A stretch of DNA of 64,000 nucleotides. It comes from Phaenicophaeus curvirostris. Its lineage: Eukaryota; Chordata; Aves; Cuculiformes; Cuculidae. Position numbers and translations under genes: made by a program. The notes beneath the pieces are model-generated. The model ran no database searches, was not told where the DNA came from, and saw nothing but the letters and a program-made list of their open reading frames with translations. The stretch is taken from NCBI RefSeq assembly GCF_032191515.1, contig NC_091399.1, forward strand, positions 26,201,527 through 26,265,526, given 5' to 3'. Shown here in pieces: positions 36,392-49,303 of this stretch (the stretch's first letter is position 1; each line of letters opens with the position of its first letter).

Positions 36392-36430
36392 TTAGTATTC
36401 AATCCCTTTGTGAGGGATTGAATACTAAAG
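36390..36430. repeat. Perfect 18-bp inverted repeat, 5-base loop
   Basis: The left arm at 36390-36407 (CTTTAGTATTCAATCCCT) and right arm at 36413-36430 are exact reverse complements around TTGTG. The left arm begins exactly where similarity to CR1 copy 2 stops. The structure therefore sits on the 5' junction of the CR1 insertion. Confidence 0.95.
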
Positions 36431-38651
36431 CAAGTGCATAGGGAAAATCAGTGGTGCATCTGAGTTCCAGGGGAGTAGGATTGCTCCTTTTTTTATGTTA
36501 AAGCACTTAAAGTAAATTGAAACCTCACGTGGGAAGCCTTGTTGCAAAATTAAAGAGCAAATGATTGTGGGCTCACCAGAGTGCAGCTCAACCCTGTTGA
36601 TAAGGAGTGAGATGATGGGTGGCTGTGCATTTGTTTGCTGTGTTAGGGATACAGGGGGAGTGGTGCCTTGGACAATGCAGTGGGCCAAGGAAGTGCTCTT
36701 TGGAGAAGTATATAAATGGATTTAAGCGGAGCAGGAGTAGAGAGCATTGCAGAAATTAGGATGCAATATTATGAGAGTTACCTGCTTGGAGTACCCGTGG
36801 AAGCCTTTCTAAATCAAGGCAACTTCTGAAGGAGGGTTCAGTCACTAAAGGAGGTGTTTGCCATTGGATCTTTGTAAGCTTCATCATCGATGAATGTGTT
36901 AACATTCAGCATGGGCTCCTGGACTGGCACTTCTAATTATGATTCCATTAACTCACAAGTGGATTTATAGTTTTATTTCCCTAGTGGCTGCTTAAATACG
37001 CAGGCATTGTAGAGTTGCTCTTCCTCACCACTAAGCGTGAATTAAAAAATGCTTTTAATGTTTTCCTCAACTGAGCAAAGATGATCCCACCTGCATGTGT
37101 GCAGAATGGAAAGAAAATAGCACTCACTTTAGCTGGCATGTGATTTAAGAGTGGGGTTTTCAGTCCAAATATGCAGGTGTTTTACATGTTAGAAATGGTC
37201 AGTTTTGTTAATTTCTATCAAATACTTGCAGAGTAGTGATATTTTATTAAAAATTTTCAGTGATTGCAGAAAAAAACCCTATTCATAATAGCCTAAAGTT
37301 TATACAAATCTGATTACTCTTAATTTCACTGCTATTTTGAGTCAGAGTTTTAGAAGGATCTCAGAAAACTGAGCAAATGGGTGATAAAATAAAAGCAGAA
37401 ACTAGATTTCAGAAATGTTAAGTAATGCATGAAAATAAAACAACTTTATGCAAAAAAAAACCCCCAACCCTGACTTTAAATTGGCTGTTGCTGCTCAGGA
37501 GTGTTCTGACAGACATTTCTGTAAAACACAGCACCTTGGTTTTCTCTTGCTGTCAAAAAAAAGTGGATAGTGTTGAGTATTATTAGAAAGGGGTCATAAA
37601 ATAAAATATCACTATTCTGCAGTAAAAATCCGTGGTACACATAGGCCATGCTTTGAATATGATTATCCTGCACTGATCTCCCTGCTAGACTTAGTGCAGA
37701 GAAAGCAACAGGAATAATCAAAGGTCTGGGACAGCTTCTCTGTGCACAAGGCCAAGGAGATCAGCCAAATTAAACATCCATTAAATCTGGGAATGTACAG
37801 CAAAGGTGTGTCCTTGGGTCTGCCTCGCCATGCCTGATCACTGTATTCCAGTACTTACTTTGTTTCTAGACACAGGGAAAGTAATTTTTAGAGGTATGGT
37901 GTTCTTTTTTTTTTTCTCCTATTATCAGGAAAGGAATGTGTTTAATTACCTATTGACCGAGGAGAGATAATGTATCATTGAGTTATAAGGGCTTTGTCTA
38001 TTCGAGATATAGCGAAGGCTGCATAGGGACTGTATTCTTACTGTGTTTATTTTCCTTCTTTTTTAGCTACAGTGTTATATGCTGGGCAGTGCAGTTGTTC
38101 ATAGCCCTTCCTGTCTTATTTTGATACAGAAGTCGTAGATGTTTTTTCAAGAGAACTGATAATCAGTTATTTTTTTATATTTATAAAAGGTTAAGCAGTT
38201 TTATGGATGGCAGGTAAATTACGTTTGTCAAATTAATCCTTACTTAATACTTGATGTCAGCTCTTTGAGGCACTAAGTAAGGAATAAGTGTAGCACTTGG
38301 TTTGACTTAGCACTGCTAAATTCCTTGGAATAGTTGGAAAAAACGGTGCCTTGGAAGGAGTCAGTCAGGCTTTTTTAGGACATCACTGGCAAACTCTGAA
38401 TGATTTATTATTAAAAAGCTACGGAGAGTCTTCTTCATTTCTTTGCCCTATAAATGCAAACGTGCATATGACTGTCAAAGTAAATGAATGTGATAGAACT
38501 TCGTCACTGCTTTTACTGGTTATTTTCAAATTCCTACTATAAGGATTCTAAACTGTGTCTGTGGAAAACTTGGAAAGCTACTGGTAAGATTCTGTTTGGT
38601 GTTGTAAGAAATAAGCATTTGGAGTAATTAGATCTCTGTAGCTGAATGTTA

Positions 38652-38785
38652 ACTTCCATATTGACCGACACAAAGATAATGTAAAATGGATTTTTTTCTG
38701 ATTTTTATCCCGTGAATGTTACAGAGGGATAAAAATCAGAAAAAAATCCATTTTACATTATCTTTGTGTCAGTCATTATGGAAGT
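38652..38785. repeat. Near-perfect 59-bp inverted repeat (long hairpin)
   Basis: The left arm at 38652-38710 starts ACTTCCATATTGACCGACAC and ends GATTTTTATCC. The right arm at 38727-38785 is its reverse complement with only two mismatches in 59 bases, both in the outer 15. The loop is 16 bases (38711-38726). Transcribed on either strand it would give a long, almost fully paired RNA hairpin. No TA target duplication or known transposon end was recognised. Confidence 0.95.
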
Positions 38786-39783
38786 CCATAGTAAATAACT
38801 TAGCTGTTTAGTCTAAGCTTTATGTAATTTCTTCAAATTAGGACCTTTTAAATGGGATGTCACTTGATGCAGTGTGTGGGCAATCTGGTGTGCATTTCAG
38901 AGGCAAAGCCCATGCCTGTGGGAAGCAAGAATTGAACTGCAAGCGCAGTTTTTGCCCTGCTGCGGTGAATTAGCCATTTAGGAAACTGAACTCTGGCAAC
39001 CTGCTCGTGGTTGCTTAGAATAGGTATGGAAACTGTATAATTCACACTCTCTGACCCACCTTCTGACGGCTCCTTCCTCTTGCCTGAATCTGTGATAAAA
39101 TATGCTGAAGGTAGACAGTAGCTCTCCCTCCCTTTGTTCTTGTGCTTTGAGAAATTCTCTAGTGGCTAAACCTGGAACTTGAATAGCCTTTTTATGTCTC
39201 TTCAATCCTTTTACCCGCTGTTACAGGGTAATTGCAAGGAATGGTAGGATGAGCATCTCCTTTTTATTTTTGGCAGTATTATTTTTAAAGAATTGTAGAT
39301 ACCATAGACAGGCATATATTTTTAATATAGGAAGTTAAGTTACCTAATTGTTATTTTATTAAAATGTGGGCAGTTTACACTGTAATATTGAATTAATAAC
39401 TGGTGAACTATAAAATCTATGAAATACAACGTCCGACAAAAAACCTTCTTCATTCCTGAAAAACCTGTACAGGCAAAGTCATAAAAAAGTGAAGCAAACA
39501 CATCAGTGGGATTTTGACCTCAAGGGGAGACAGGGGAAAATTAATGGAAGAGAAATCCATTGAAGTTTAGTAAATATATATGACTTGAGAGGACGCTGCA
39601 CTAAAAATAGTTGGAAGCAACAAAGGGTTTATATCCAGCAGCTCTTCCCTAGCCTTCTTCTCATGGCTGTTGTTGGAGACAAAGTACTAACTGGATAGAC
39701 CTTTGGTCTGACTCAGTATGAGGAAAGAGGTTTGAAGTTAATAAAGTTTAAAATGATTTATTTGCTTGTAAAGGTAATGCGGG

Positions 39784-41163
39784 AGAATCATAGAATAACC
39801 AGGTTGGAAGAGACCCACTGGGTCATCGAGTCCAACCATTCTTATCAAATACTAAACCATGTCCCTTAGCACCTCCAGGGAAGGTGACTCAACCACCTCC
39901 CTGGGCAGCCTGTTCCAGTGCCCAATGACCCTTTCTGTGAAAAATTTTTTCCTAATGTCCAGCCTAAATTTCCCCTGGCAGAGTTTGAGGCTATTCCCTC
40001 TCGTCCTGTCCCCTGTCACTTGGGAGAAGAGGCCATCACCCTCCTCTCCACAACCTCCTTTCAGGTAGTTATAGAGAGCAACGAGGTCTCCCCTCAGCCT
40101 CCTCTTCTCCAGGCTAAACACCCCCAGCTCTCTCAGCCGTTCCTCATAAGGCCTGTTCTCCAGCTCCTTCACCAGCTTCGTTGCTCTTCTCTGGACTCGC
40201 TCCAGAGCCTCAACATCCTTCTTGTGGTGAGGGGCCCAGAACTGAACACAGGATTCGAGGAGCGGTCTCACCAGTGCCGAGTACAGAGGGAGAATAACCT
40301 CCCTGGACCTGCTGGTCACACCGTTTCTGATCCAAGCTAAGATGCCATTGGCCTTCTTGGCCACCTGGGCCACTGCTGGCTCATGTTCAGTCGCTGTCAA
40401 CCAACACCCCCAGGTCCCTCTCCTCCAGGCAGCTTTCTAGACAGACTTCTCCTAGTCTGTAGCACTGCCCAGGGTTGTTGTGCCCCAAGTGCAGGACCCG
40501 GCATTTGGCCTTGTTAAACCTCATGCCATTGGACTCAGCCCAGTGGTCCAGCCTGTTCAGATCCCTTTGCAGAGCCTCCCTACCCTCCAGCAGATCCACA
40601 GTTCCACCCAGCTTAGTGTCGTCCGCAAACTTGCTAAGGGTGCACTTGATGCCTTCATCCAGGTCATTGATGAAGACATTGAACAGGGCTGGACCCAGCA
40701 CTGAGCCCTGGGGAACCCCACTTGTCACTGGCCTCCAGCTGGATTTAACTCCATTTCCCACCACTCTCTGGGCCCGGCCATCCAACCAGTTTTCCACCCA
40801 GGAGAGTGTGCGCCTGTCCAGGCCAGAGGTGACAGTTTCTCAAGCAGAACGCTGTGAGAAGCTGTATCAAAGGCTTTACTGAAGTCCAGGAGGATACATC
40901 CACAGCCTTTCCCTCATCCAGCAGCCGAGTCACTTTGTCATAGAAGGCGATCAGGTTAGTTTGGCAAGACCTGTATTTTGTGAACCCATGTTGACTGGGC
41001 CTGATCACCCGGTTCTCTTGCATGTGCTTCATGATAGCACTCAAGATCACCTGTTCCATGACTTTCCCTGGCACTGAGGTCAGACTGACAGGCCTGTAGT
41101 TCCCTGGATCCTCCCTGCAACCCTTCTTGTAGGTGGGCACAACATCAGCCTCCAGTCCAGTGG
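39784..41163 (-). mobile_element. CR1 LINE, young 5'-truncated copy 2
   Basis: Same subfamily and orientation as copy 1, clearly similar over its whole length but extending about 140 bases further 5' (minus strand PTYKKGCREDPGNYRPVSLT). The RT core is legible in pieces: VPQGSVLGPALFN and FADDTKLGG with the intact DD pair. Frames are split by indels near 40884-40902 and 40835. An ORF of about 180 codons (39852-40400, minus) covers the C-terminal part. Flanks differ from copy 1, so it is a separate insertion. Confidence 0.96.
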
Positions 41164-43456
41164 AAAATAGTCAGTTAACATACAAAGGCAACTGAGTGAT
41201 ACATGCTTAGGTGACATCTGTTCGCGTGCCTAGATGGTGATAGGTAATTCCCTTTTGATTTGTAAATGTGGTGCAACATCTCAATGTCTGGAGCACGGAG
41301 CATATTTAGAAAGTGCTTGGTAAAGTATTCAACAAGTGGGATGGGATAATAGAATTGGAATGAATTTTTCACTTTGTAGGCAGCCTTTCATTTCGTGCTT
41401 GAACACAGAGCTTAGTTTTGAAAGTAAATTGTCTCATGTAGGTGCAGGAAATCATAAACTGAGTATTGCAAAACAAAACAACCCTGAAGGACAATAATAG
41501 TCAGAACAGAATACCTGGGTATTCCTTACGAAGTTGAGTAGAGGAAACAAAATTAAAAGTTTGCAGAGGGTAAACTCTAGGTGTGATTCAGCAATGTGTT
41601 GACAGGTTAATGGTAGGTTTAGAGTGACAGTGTAAAATCCCAGAAATACTTCAAAATGCATTTAAAATCTATGAAATATATTCAGTGACTTAGTAAGGTA
41701 CCTGGGGGAGAAACAGCTGATGCGTAGTTGTACTGTGTGAAAAGTTATAGTCTTTTGGCTGAATCTTTCAGCATAATTAATATGTGACTTTGAAAGATTA
41801 AGAAAGTGTGAATCATACTGGTCTGAGTTTTTATTGTGCCAAGGGCTGTAGAAATTGCAAAACTGATGAGCAAGCCTGCATCTAGATGGAAAGTGTAAGT
41901 GGAGCAAGCCTAAAGATTATGTATCAGTTGTTGCAGGAAAAGCAAAGGCCAGTAGTTGTGGTAGGGCAAAAAATACTCTTCTTCTGGGTTTTTATAAAGG
42001 TTGATAAGGGCATTTCATGCCAAAGCGTTCAACTGAAAAATATATTCATATTGAGAAAGTAAGCAGTAACTAAAAGGCTGAGATTTTAAATGTAAATGCG
42101 GGCGAGACAGAACTGTCTTTGTATTTCCGGTTAGTACGGTAAGCATAGGCAAGGCAGACACAGAAAAAACAGGAAATTAAATGCAGTGTGTTGTTCATCA
42201 GTGAGCGTCCTGGCCTGCAAAGGCGTTCTGAACAGAGCAAGAGAAGAAAGCAAAATAGTAATCAAGCAAAACAAAATTACACATGATGGAATCATAGTCC
42301 TATTTTAACTATATATGCTAAAATAAAACCAGAAAATAGACTACCATTGTACTGTAAATCATGGAAGTTCTGGCCAGCTGTTCTGTCAGGAAGTAGTTGA
42401 ATGCAGACAGAAGCAGGTAGAAAAAAGCGATGAGCTGATTGAACTGGGACCACGCTGAAAATAAAGTTTGTTTGAAATCAAGGCTTCTGTTACCAGGATG
42501 TATTCTGTGATTAAAAATAAAAGGTATGTGATAATGTTCATATTGAAAGTCTTGTTTTCTGTGCTGGAGACAGGGAAGCAATCAAACAGAAAGTGGCTGC
42601 TCCCTGTTCCTTTAAGAGCTTTTAAAAAATGCAGTTGCTAATGCGCTTCAAATGCCTTCAGTACTTGCCAGGTGAAACTTCAGCAGTCTGAGTAGACTGA
42701 AATATGCATAATGGTCTTCTGGCTGAGAACACTTAAATAGGCACTGAAGAAAGAGTGAGAACATCAAACTATAGAGGGGTACGAAACCTCTCTGCTTAAC
42801 AAGCTCAATGTCAGTTGCAAAGCAGAATTTGGAAAGAATCTAAGAATAAAGTGTCAGACAACTTGTAAGTGCTGGTAGCTGCAGTTCTGTCAGGGTGCCC
42901 AAGCACGGTGCGGGGGTGGGGGGTAGGGGGAAAATTTCTGTCTGCCTTCAAGTACTTCTGGGGAGACAGGCTCATTCTCGGTGTAAATGATGCTGACATC
43001 CAGCTGACAGAGCAGGAATGTGCTCCAAACTGCTTTGAAAGACAACCAGCAAAGCTATCATGTATGGCTAAATGTAGCCAGCAGTTCTGCTGTGTGTTAG
43101 ACCAAACAGCAAAGGGAGACAATGAGAATAAGCAGTACCTGATATGGGAGACTGGAACAAGAAGTAAGGATGAGTCTTCTTGCCACAAATCGCTATTTTG
43201 AGAACTGCAGCAATGTTTGGGTTCTAGCATAGAGGTGCATCAGCGAAACATTTCAGCAGCTGTAGCATCACAGGCTGTTTCTGCGGAAAACTGGTGTTTC
43301 TTTGCTGGCTGTGCACCAGAGACCTGAGTCCCTATAACAAAGTTTATTAATATATCAAAGTCAGTGATAAAACAGCCACGTGAGCATTTAAATGAGCCGG
43401 GGGGTCTTAAAAATAACTGCCAATCAAAAAGCAGTATAAAGCAAGTCATTTGTGTT

Positions 43457-43510
43457 TGGACTCGATGGTCATAAGGTTCTTTTCCAGCCTAAGTGATTGT
43501 GATTCTATGG
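43457..43510 (+). mobile_element. CR1 LINE 3' tail remnant
   Basis: TTTGGACTCGATGGTCATAA, then GGTTCTTTTCCAGCCTAAGTG and GATTCTATGG, is the characteristic CR1 terminal sequence on the + strand. Only about 54 bases are recognisable. Confidence 0.82.
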
Positions 43511-46500
43511 TAGCAGGGTAAAACAGTATTCAAATTCAAAGTCTTATAGGCTGGTCCATTAGTTTCCAGAGCCCCTAGCACTGAGAACACATCAGTGTGG
43601 TTACATGGTGAGTGGTGCTACAATTATACCCACAGTATCAGTTCAGGTGTGAAGGTATGCCTGTATTTCTGGGAGCATAAAAATGTATCGGGTCAGAAGA
43701 CACAGCAGGGCCACAGCGTAGCATGAGAAGCTTTGTTTCCTTTGGCACTAGGATAGTTTTGGATTTCTCCCTACCCCCAGAATTCTGCCCAGAATGTCTT
43801 CTAAGCATTTAGAGCCATGTTAGATAATCCCTTTAGCTTAGGCAAAAAGGTGTCCCACTATTTGTTGCTTACCTCTCAGCCAACTTAGCAACTGCCCTAA
43901 ATGTAGCTGGGAGCAAAGATCTCAGAAGTGTAAAGAATTTGTGGCTTTCATGAAAGTTGGGGTCCCCTTGTTAAGGAGGATTGCCCATAGGATAGCAGCT
44001 TTGCAGTTATGGAGTAACACGCTTATCTCTTGGATTGAGTCAGAAGTATTATCAGATGGAAAATAAGTGGTTAAAACATTTTTCATGAATGGACATAACG
44101 GGGAAGACATCCTTCCTTCTTGCTTTTTATTTACCTTTGGTTGCAGAGGGGATGTTCTAAATATTGCTGAAAAATTGAGAACAAAACCATTTTAATTCTG
44201 ATACAACATTCAAAATATTTTACAGGAGCCAGTGCATGACTCAGGCTCCCATTTTCCAAACTTGCAGGTTGGTACTTGCCTTTGTAGTCACGGAACAGCA
44301 CTTCTAAGCACAACCCGTGCCGAACACCTGCTTGTGTGTCTGTAGAGCTGTCCTACCTTGTACATCAGCTTTTGTCATTATGATAGCCTGCTGAGGCTTA
44401 TGTAGCTGATGCTCTAATTTTGCATATTAAAAAATACACTAATTGCTGTATTTCATAAGTATGCTCTTGACTGAAAATCACTTGGGATAAAAACGTATTC
44501 TCTACAGTTTTTCATACAATGCACATGTTGCGGTGTACTTGATAGGTGAGCGTGTTTCCAATTCAAAAGTAAATTCCAAAAGTAAATCTGACAGAGCAAG
44601 TATTTTCAGTGTAGTGTTCTACAAAAATGAACAAGCTGGTTTATTTGAGGGTTTTTAAGAAAGTAAAGGAGCACTGGTTTTATTCATCAACATCTTTTTC
44701 ATCTGTAAGCTGTTAGCAGGATTTACTAAGTACTTGACAACCCCTTACAATCGAAGCCTACCTGTAGGAAAAAAGAAATGTCTTTTTATGCTTGATATTT
44801 TCTGCATATCACAATAACTTTATTAGGAAATAAGTAATAATTGGTTTATTGGTATAAAATGATATTCTAGCTGTGGTTAAAAGGTTAAATGCTACTGGAG
44901 TCTATTCTGCTACCATAACATTTTGATAAATGGTTGCTGTAATCAAGTTAGTGTAATTAATTTTCTAATGGTTTTGTCAAACCTGTGTAATTTAATGTAT
45001 CTCAAAAATGTTAGTTGCATGTTTTGGTAATCCTGTGCTGGAGGTGTTCTCTCAGACCCAGTTTCAGACAGGGATTTGTGACAGATAAGTGAGATATGGG
45101 TGCTGCAGGGATTGTCTAGATTAGCTGTGATTAGGTATGATCTCAGATGCTGCGTGTCTCCTTCCAGTTACTCCCAGTTCCAGTTTCCCTCTTTCACAGT
45201 TGTGATTTTTCTGTCTTCTAGCAGTTCTTTGGGCTTTCCAGTCTGTTTCTTTCTCCTGTCAGCATCCACTGGCTTTGCTAATGTAGCTGTTCTCCTTACC
45301 TGTCTGTTCGTGTTTAGCATTCCCCGTAGCCTGCCTTCATCACAGCTCTACCAGGTTTTTTTGTTCACAAGCAAATGGTTCTCTGTGCCAAATTCCAATT
45401 TCTTGCACTACAACGGGAAGTTAGAAAAACTTCTTGAAGAAAGTATCACATATGTCTTAACCACTAAGAGGGTTTAAAAAAAAAAATCCATATTTGTGCA
45501 TAGAAATGACTAATTATTTTGACTGAGAACTGAGGGGAGAGGCAGCAGGGTGCGAATATCGGTCTGAGGCAGATGTTCCAATGTATGATTTCAGCACAAA
45601 CTCTAATTTGGCCAAGATGTGAGAAACTGAAAGCAGTCTGGGGTTTGTCTGTAAGGAGAAGAAATTTTATAGAGTTGTTAATTTTCTAGAGTTCTGCTGT
45701 ACAGTTACATTTGTATAATTCATATTTAGTTTTATATGAAGTAACTTTGCAGCCTTATCTTGGAAGGTTCGGCTGGAAAAGGGGTGGTGCCTCTATCCTC
45801 CTGATCAACTTCCTCGTGTTGGTAGCCAGACTAGTGAGCAATATCAGTGCAACCATCCGTTTTGATAACAGCTGCTGACTGCAAGGAACAGATGTGCATT
45901 GCTGGTCGTTCTCACGGAACTTGCTGGTTTGACCTTTCTCTTTATTTTGTGGTTTTAGAGAAAGAAGAGTTGATTGAAGACAGGGATGGAGAGGAGAAGG
46001 TTAAGCTTTTGTTTGTTTTCACACATTCTGTTATTTAAGTACCAGATTCAACTCAGTCCTCACTAACCTTTTTTTTTTTTCCCGAGAAAGAACCAGAAAC
46101 ACTTTTTTTTCCATAAGAAGATTCTTTCTAAGGAGTCTTCTTTTCCTCTTATGTATGAATACATTTGTCTGGCCTGGTGAACCTGTCTGTTTTAAGAGAG
46201 AAAATGAACATATTGAATTATCTGTTCCAGTTCTTTGCCAGTTTCAGTTTTTGATAAAGTGTTTCCCTTGCTTGTTTGCAAGATTTTAAAACATATTGAT
46301 AATGGTTTTCCTACTATTTTATTATCTGTTTTTCTTTTTTCTTTATTTTGTCTTGCTAACTTTATCTATGAGATAAAGTAAACATAAGCAGACCTATTCT
46401 GACTAACTGTATTTTGACCATATGTAAGATAATCTTTCTGTATTAGAGATAGCTGAAATCTCAGAGTAATTCCAGACCATGGAGCCTCATAACTTTTATT

Positions 46501-47438
46501 TATTTCTACTTTTATTGCATTTAAACTTTAAGCTGCTTATTCTTATGTATTATTTCAAGTAGGATCTTTGTAATGTCTTTTGGTGGAGATTATTCCTATC
46601 ATTTGAAAGTATTGCTTATTTTGATATAAAATCAGAAAAATACAGTGCCTTCTCCAGAAAACTCATTTCTTGCTAAGGTACTTATGCTAAGCTCAGTATG
46701 TGTGGGAGGAGGTGCTGGCATACTCTAGATGTGATAGACTGGTGAATATGATTAGTTAAATGGAATTCATCCCTATTTTAGTAATACCAGTTATATACTT
46801 TATACGTGGAGATAAACCAAAGTCTTGATAATCTGCTGTCTGTGCAGATTCTGTTCAAAGATGCTGATTGTTTTGTATTGGGCGAATGCTTTTGTAGGGG
46901 ATTAGATTCTGTTTACTTGAATTGCTTCTGCAGTCTTCATTTTATACAAAAAACTTTCCATAAAAAAAAGTGCTGCTCTGCAGAGAATTTAAGGACTTCT
47001 GTTTAACAACATGGAGATACAGTAGGTTTATTTATTAGTTTGAGTTGTCTCTGAATATACTTTTCTTTTGAGAGACACACTTTGGCAGTACCATGCGTGC
47101 TTAAAATCTGTAAACGAAACACAAACACAAAAGCTTGTTCAAGATACCTTTGGTATAAATCTCTGGAAAATGCAAGCCCTGAAGATGTAATTTCACCCCC
47201 TTCCTTTAAGGGCCATAACTTGAGGCTTACACAGGGTCCTGGTAGCGGTTAAAGATCATATGTGTGCCTGCTCAGTGTGTGGGTGTGGTAATTGGTTACA
47301 GATTTATGACATGCTCATAATAAAAGGTAATTATCAGGAGATAATTAGGAGATTCAGGAGATTCATGATAAACGTTATGCTATTTCTTTGTTAAACCACT
47401 TCAGTGTAGAAGAATGAGTTACTGATACAGGGTCAGGT

Positions 47439-47560
47439 CAGACTCCCTGAAGGTGTTCAAGGCCAGGCTGGATGGGTCTTGAGCAGCCTGGTCTAGTGGG
47501 AGGTGGAACTGGGTGGGCTTTAAGGTCCCTTCCAAACCACACCATTCCATGATTCTGTAT
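47439..47560 (+). mobile_element. CR1 LINE 3' fragment
   Basis: Reads AGACTCCCTGAAGGTGTTCA, AGGCCAGGCTGGATGGGTCT, then GGGTGGGCTTTAAGGTCCCT and ends CATTCCATGATTCTGTAT. It is the last coding bases of ORF2 and the 3' UTR of a CR1 copy on the + strand. Confidence 0.9.
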
Positions 47561-48305
47561 TCAGATTTTGTCAACTCTTAATTGAATCTTGGGAGAAGTG
47601 GAATTTAGAAGGAGACTTGAGAAAAGCCAATTTTGGCCATTGGTTTCGTGTCTGCACTAAGGTAGACAGGTAGCAAGTTCCTAGTGAACTGCTGTTTCCT
47701 AAAATGTAAATCACAGCCACTGGCTCAGACGGTTGCAGGTTCAGAAATACAGCAGACTTGCTATGGTCTTATTTAAAGCCATAGGTATTTGAGTAGAGTT
47801 ATATTAAGTACATTGTAAACAGCAGCCTAGCAAATCATTAGGTCAGTTGAGGCAGGTTTTCAAAATTAAAAAAATTAAAAAAACATTTTGGGATAAGATA
47901 TAGAATAATCAAGTGTATGTTGTCTCAAACTGTTTCGCACAGTCTCATACTCTCAAATCACACCATATTATTGTCATTGATACAGATTTGTTTCTGTTTG
48001 GTTTTGTTCTGCTTTTTGGTGTTAGAAGGATGTGTGTGTAAGTGATGTTTCTTCTGAAGTGCTACAGTTTGAAAAAGAGAATGTAAAGTCTGACACAGAT
48101 TTTTAAAACATTAAAATACAATGTTTTTAAGAAAGGAATATATGTTAAGGACTCTCAGGTTCTGATGGCAGAAATAAGCATGATCAAAGAGTCTCGTAAC
48201 TTGAAATAAAACATTCTGCAATATTCCTTTCAGCCAGTGGCAGACAAGGTCCCACAGGTCTAGAAGAGGATGAAAATGAAACAGGAGAGCACAATTACAG
48301 ATGTG

Positions 48306-49303
48306 TCATGTTTGCTCTTGTAAATAGTTACTGCACCAAAGACAGGTACTGTTGCTGAAGTGATTTGGGGATTTATTACAGGACGGAACTAGATAGTGCT
48401 GCTGCTGTTGGGTGTCCACAGTTGCAGTATTTAAAGACTGGAAAAAGTATAAGCCCTTATCACCATGCAGGACTATCGCTGAGCATGAATGGAAACTGAT
48501 TGTTGGAGGAGACTGAAAAGAACAGGAAGAGAACGGATTATTCCTCTTCAATAGATGATGATTGATTATACAAGATGAACAAAATGTTCTGTTTTCTAGG
48601 GTTGAATTGTTGTAGAAGGCTGTAGCCGTTGTGCAGTTTGATAAAATAGTGACATCAACTAACTGTTGGAGACTTTGCTGTTGCAAGAGTGTTTTTCCCT
48701 TCTTGCCCCAAAGTACATGATTTTTGGGGGGATTTTTGACATTGTATATAATGTTGATTATATCCATCATCAGTACCATATCTATAAAAGCAACACCATG
48801 CAGTTCTGGTAGAGGTTTCTGTTTCTTTGCTGCTTTCAGGTCCTTTATTCTGATGTACCCAGTATGTTCATCTATTGATCTCTTTTCTTTACTATTTCTG
48901 TTCTAGTTCAGGGCCACATTGAACATACTTTTAATAAGTACATATTTCTTAATTCTTTGAGTTCCCTTAAGCAGTCAACTTGGACTTTGTTTCCAGATAG
49001 CCAGTAACTGGCGTGACCCAGTGAAGAAACTGATAATTCTGCATATTTAGGAAGGAGTTTCCTCGTTCTGCTGTCTTTAACTGTTGGTTTCCATGTAAAT
49101 TTGGTTTCTGTGTAAATTGGTTTCCTCAGCTGTAGTCCAATGTCCACTAGCTTTGCAGAATAGGCTCTGGTTAAGTTAAATAAAACTTCTAGTGTAATTA
49201 TATGGCGATGGTGTGTGTTGGTAGAGTCTGCATATAGCCATGTAGCACTTCTGAGGGTCTCAAATGCTAAAATGAACACTGAATCTCCATCCCACGTTGT
49301 CAT
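48306..49303 (-). other. Unidentified pair of minus-strand open frames
   Basis: Two adjacent minus-strand open frames (49303-48908, 131 codons; 48779-48306, 157 codons, open about 36 codons further upstream to near 48890) lie in different frames in ZZZ3 intron 1. The extended part of the second is rich in charged residues (RSIDEHTGYIRIKDLK). Its C-terminal half has several N-x-S/T sites and scattered Cys. I do not recognise a family. Possibilities are a decayed retrocopy, a retroelement remnant, an antisense transcript, or chance. No promoter, splice pattern or poly(A) tract was identified. Confidence 0.25.

Noticed and set aside
42811..43230. Overlapping frames of 139 (minus) and 110 (plus) codons
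   Set aside because: They overlap on opposite strands, have no recognisable domain, and no splice or promoter signals were identified. Chance is the simplest explanation.
45100..45477. A 125-codon + strand frame rich in S, F and L
   Set aside because: It lies in pyrimidine-rich DNA that naturally reads as hydrophobic and serine codons. No domain or signal was recognised.
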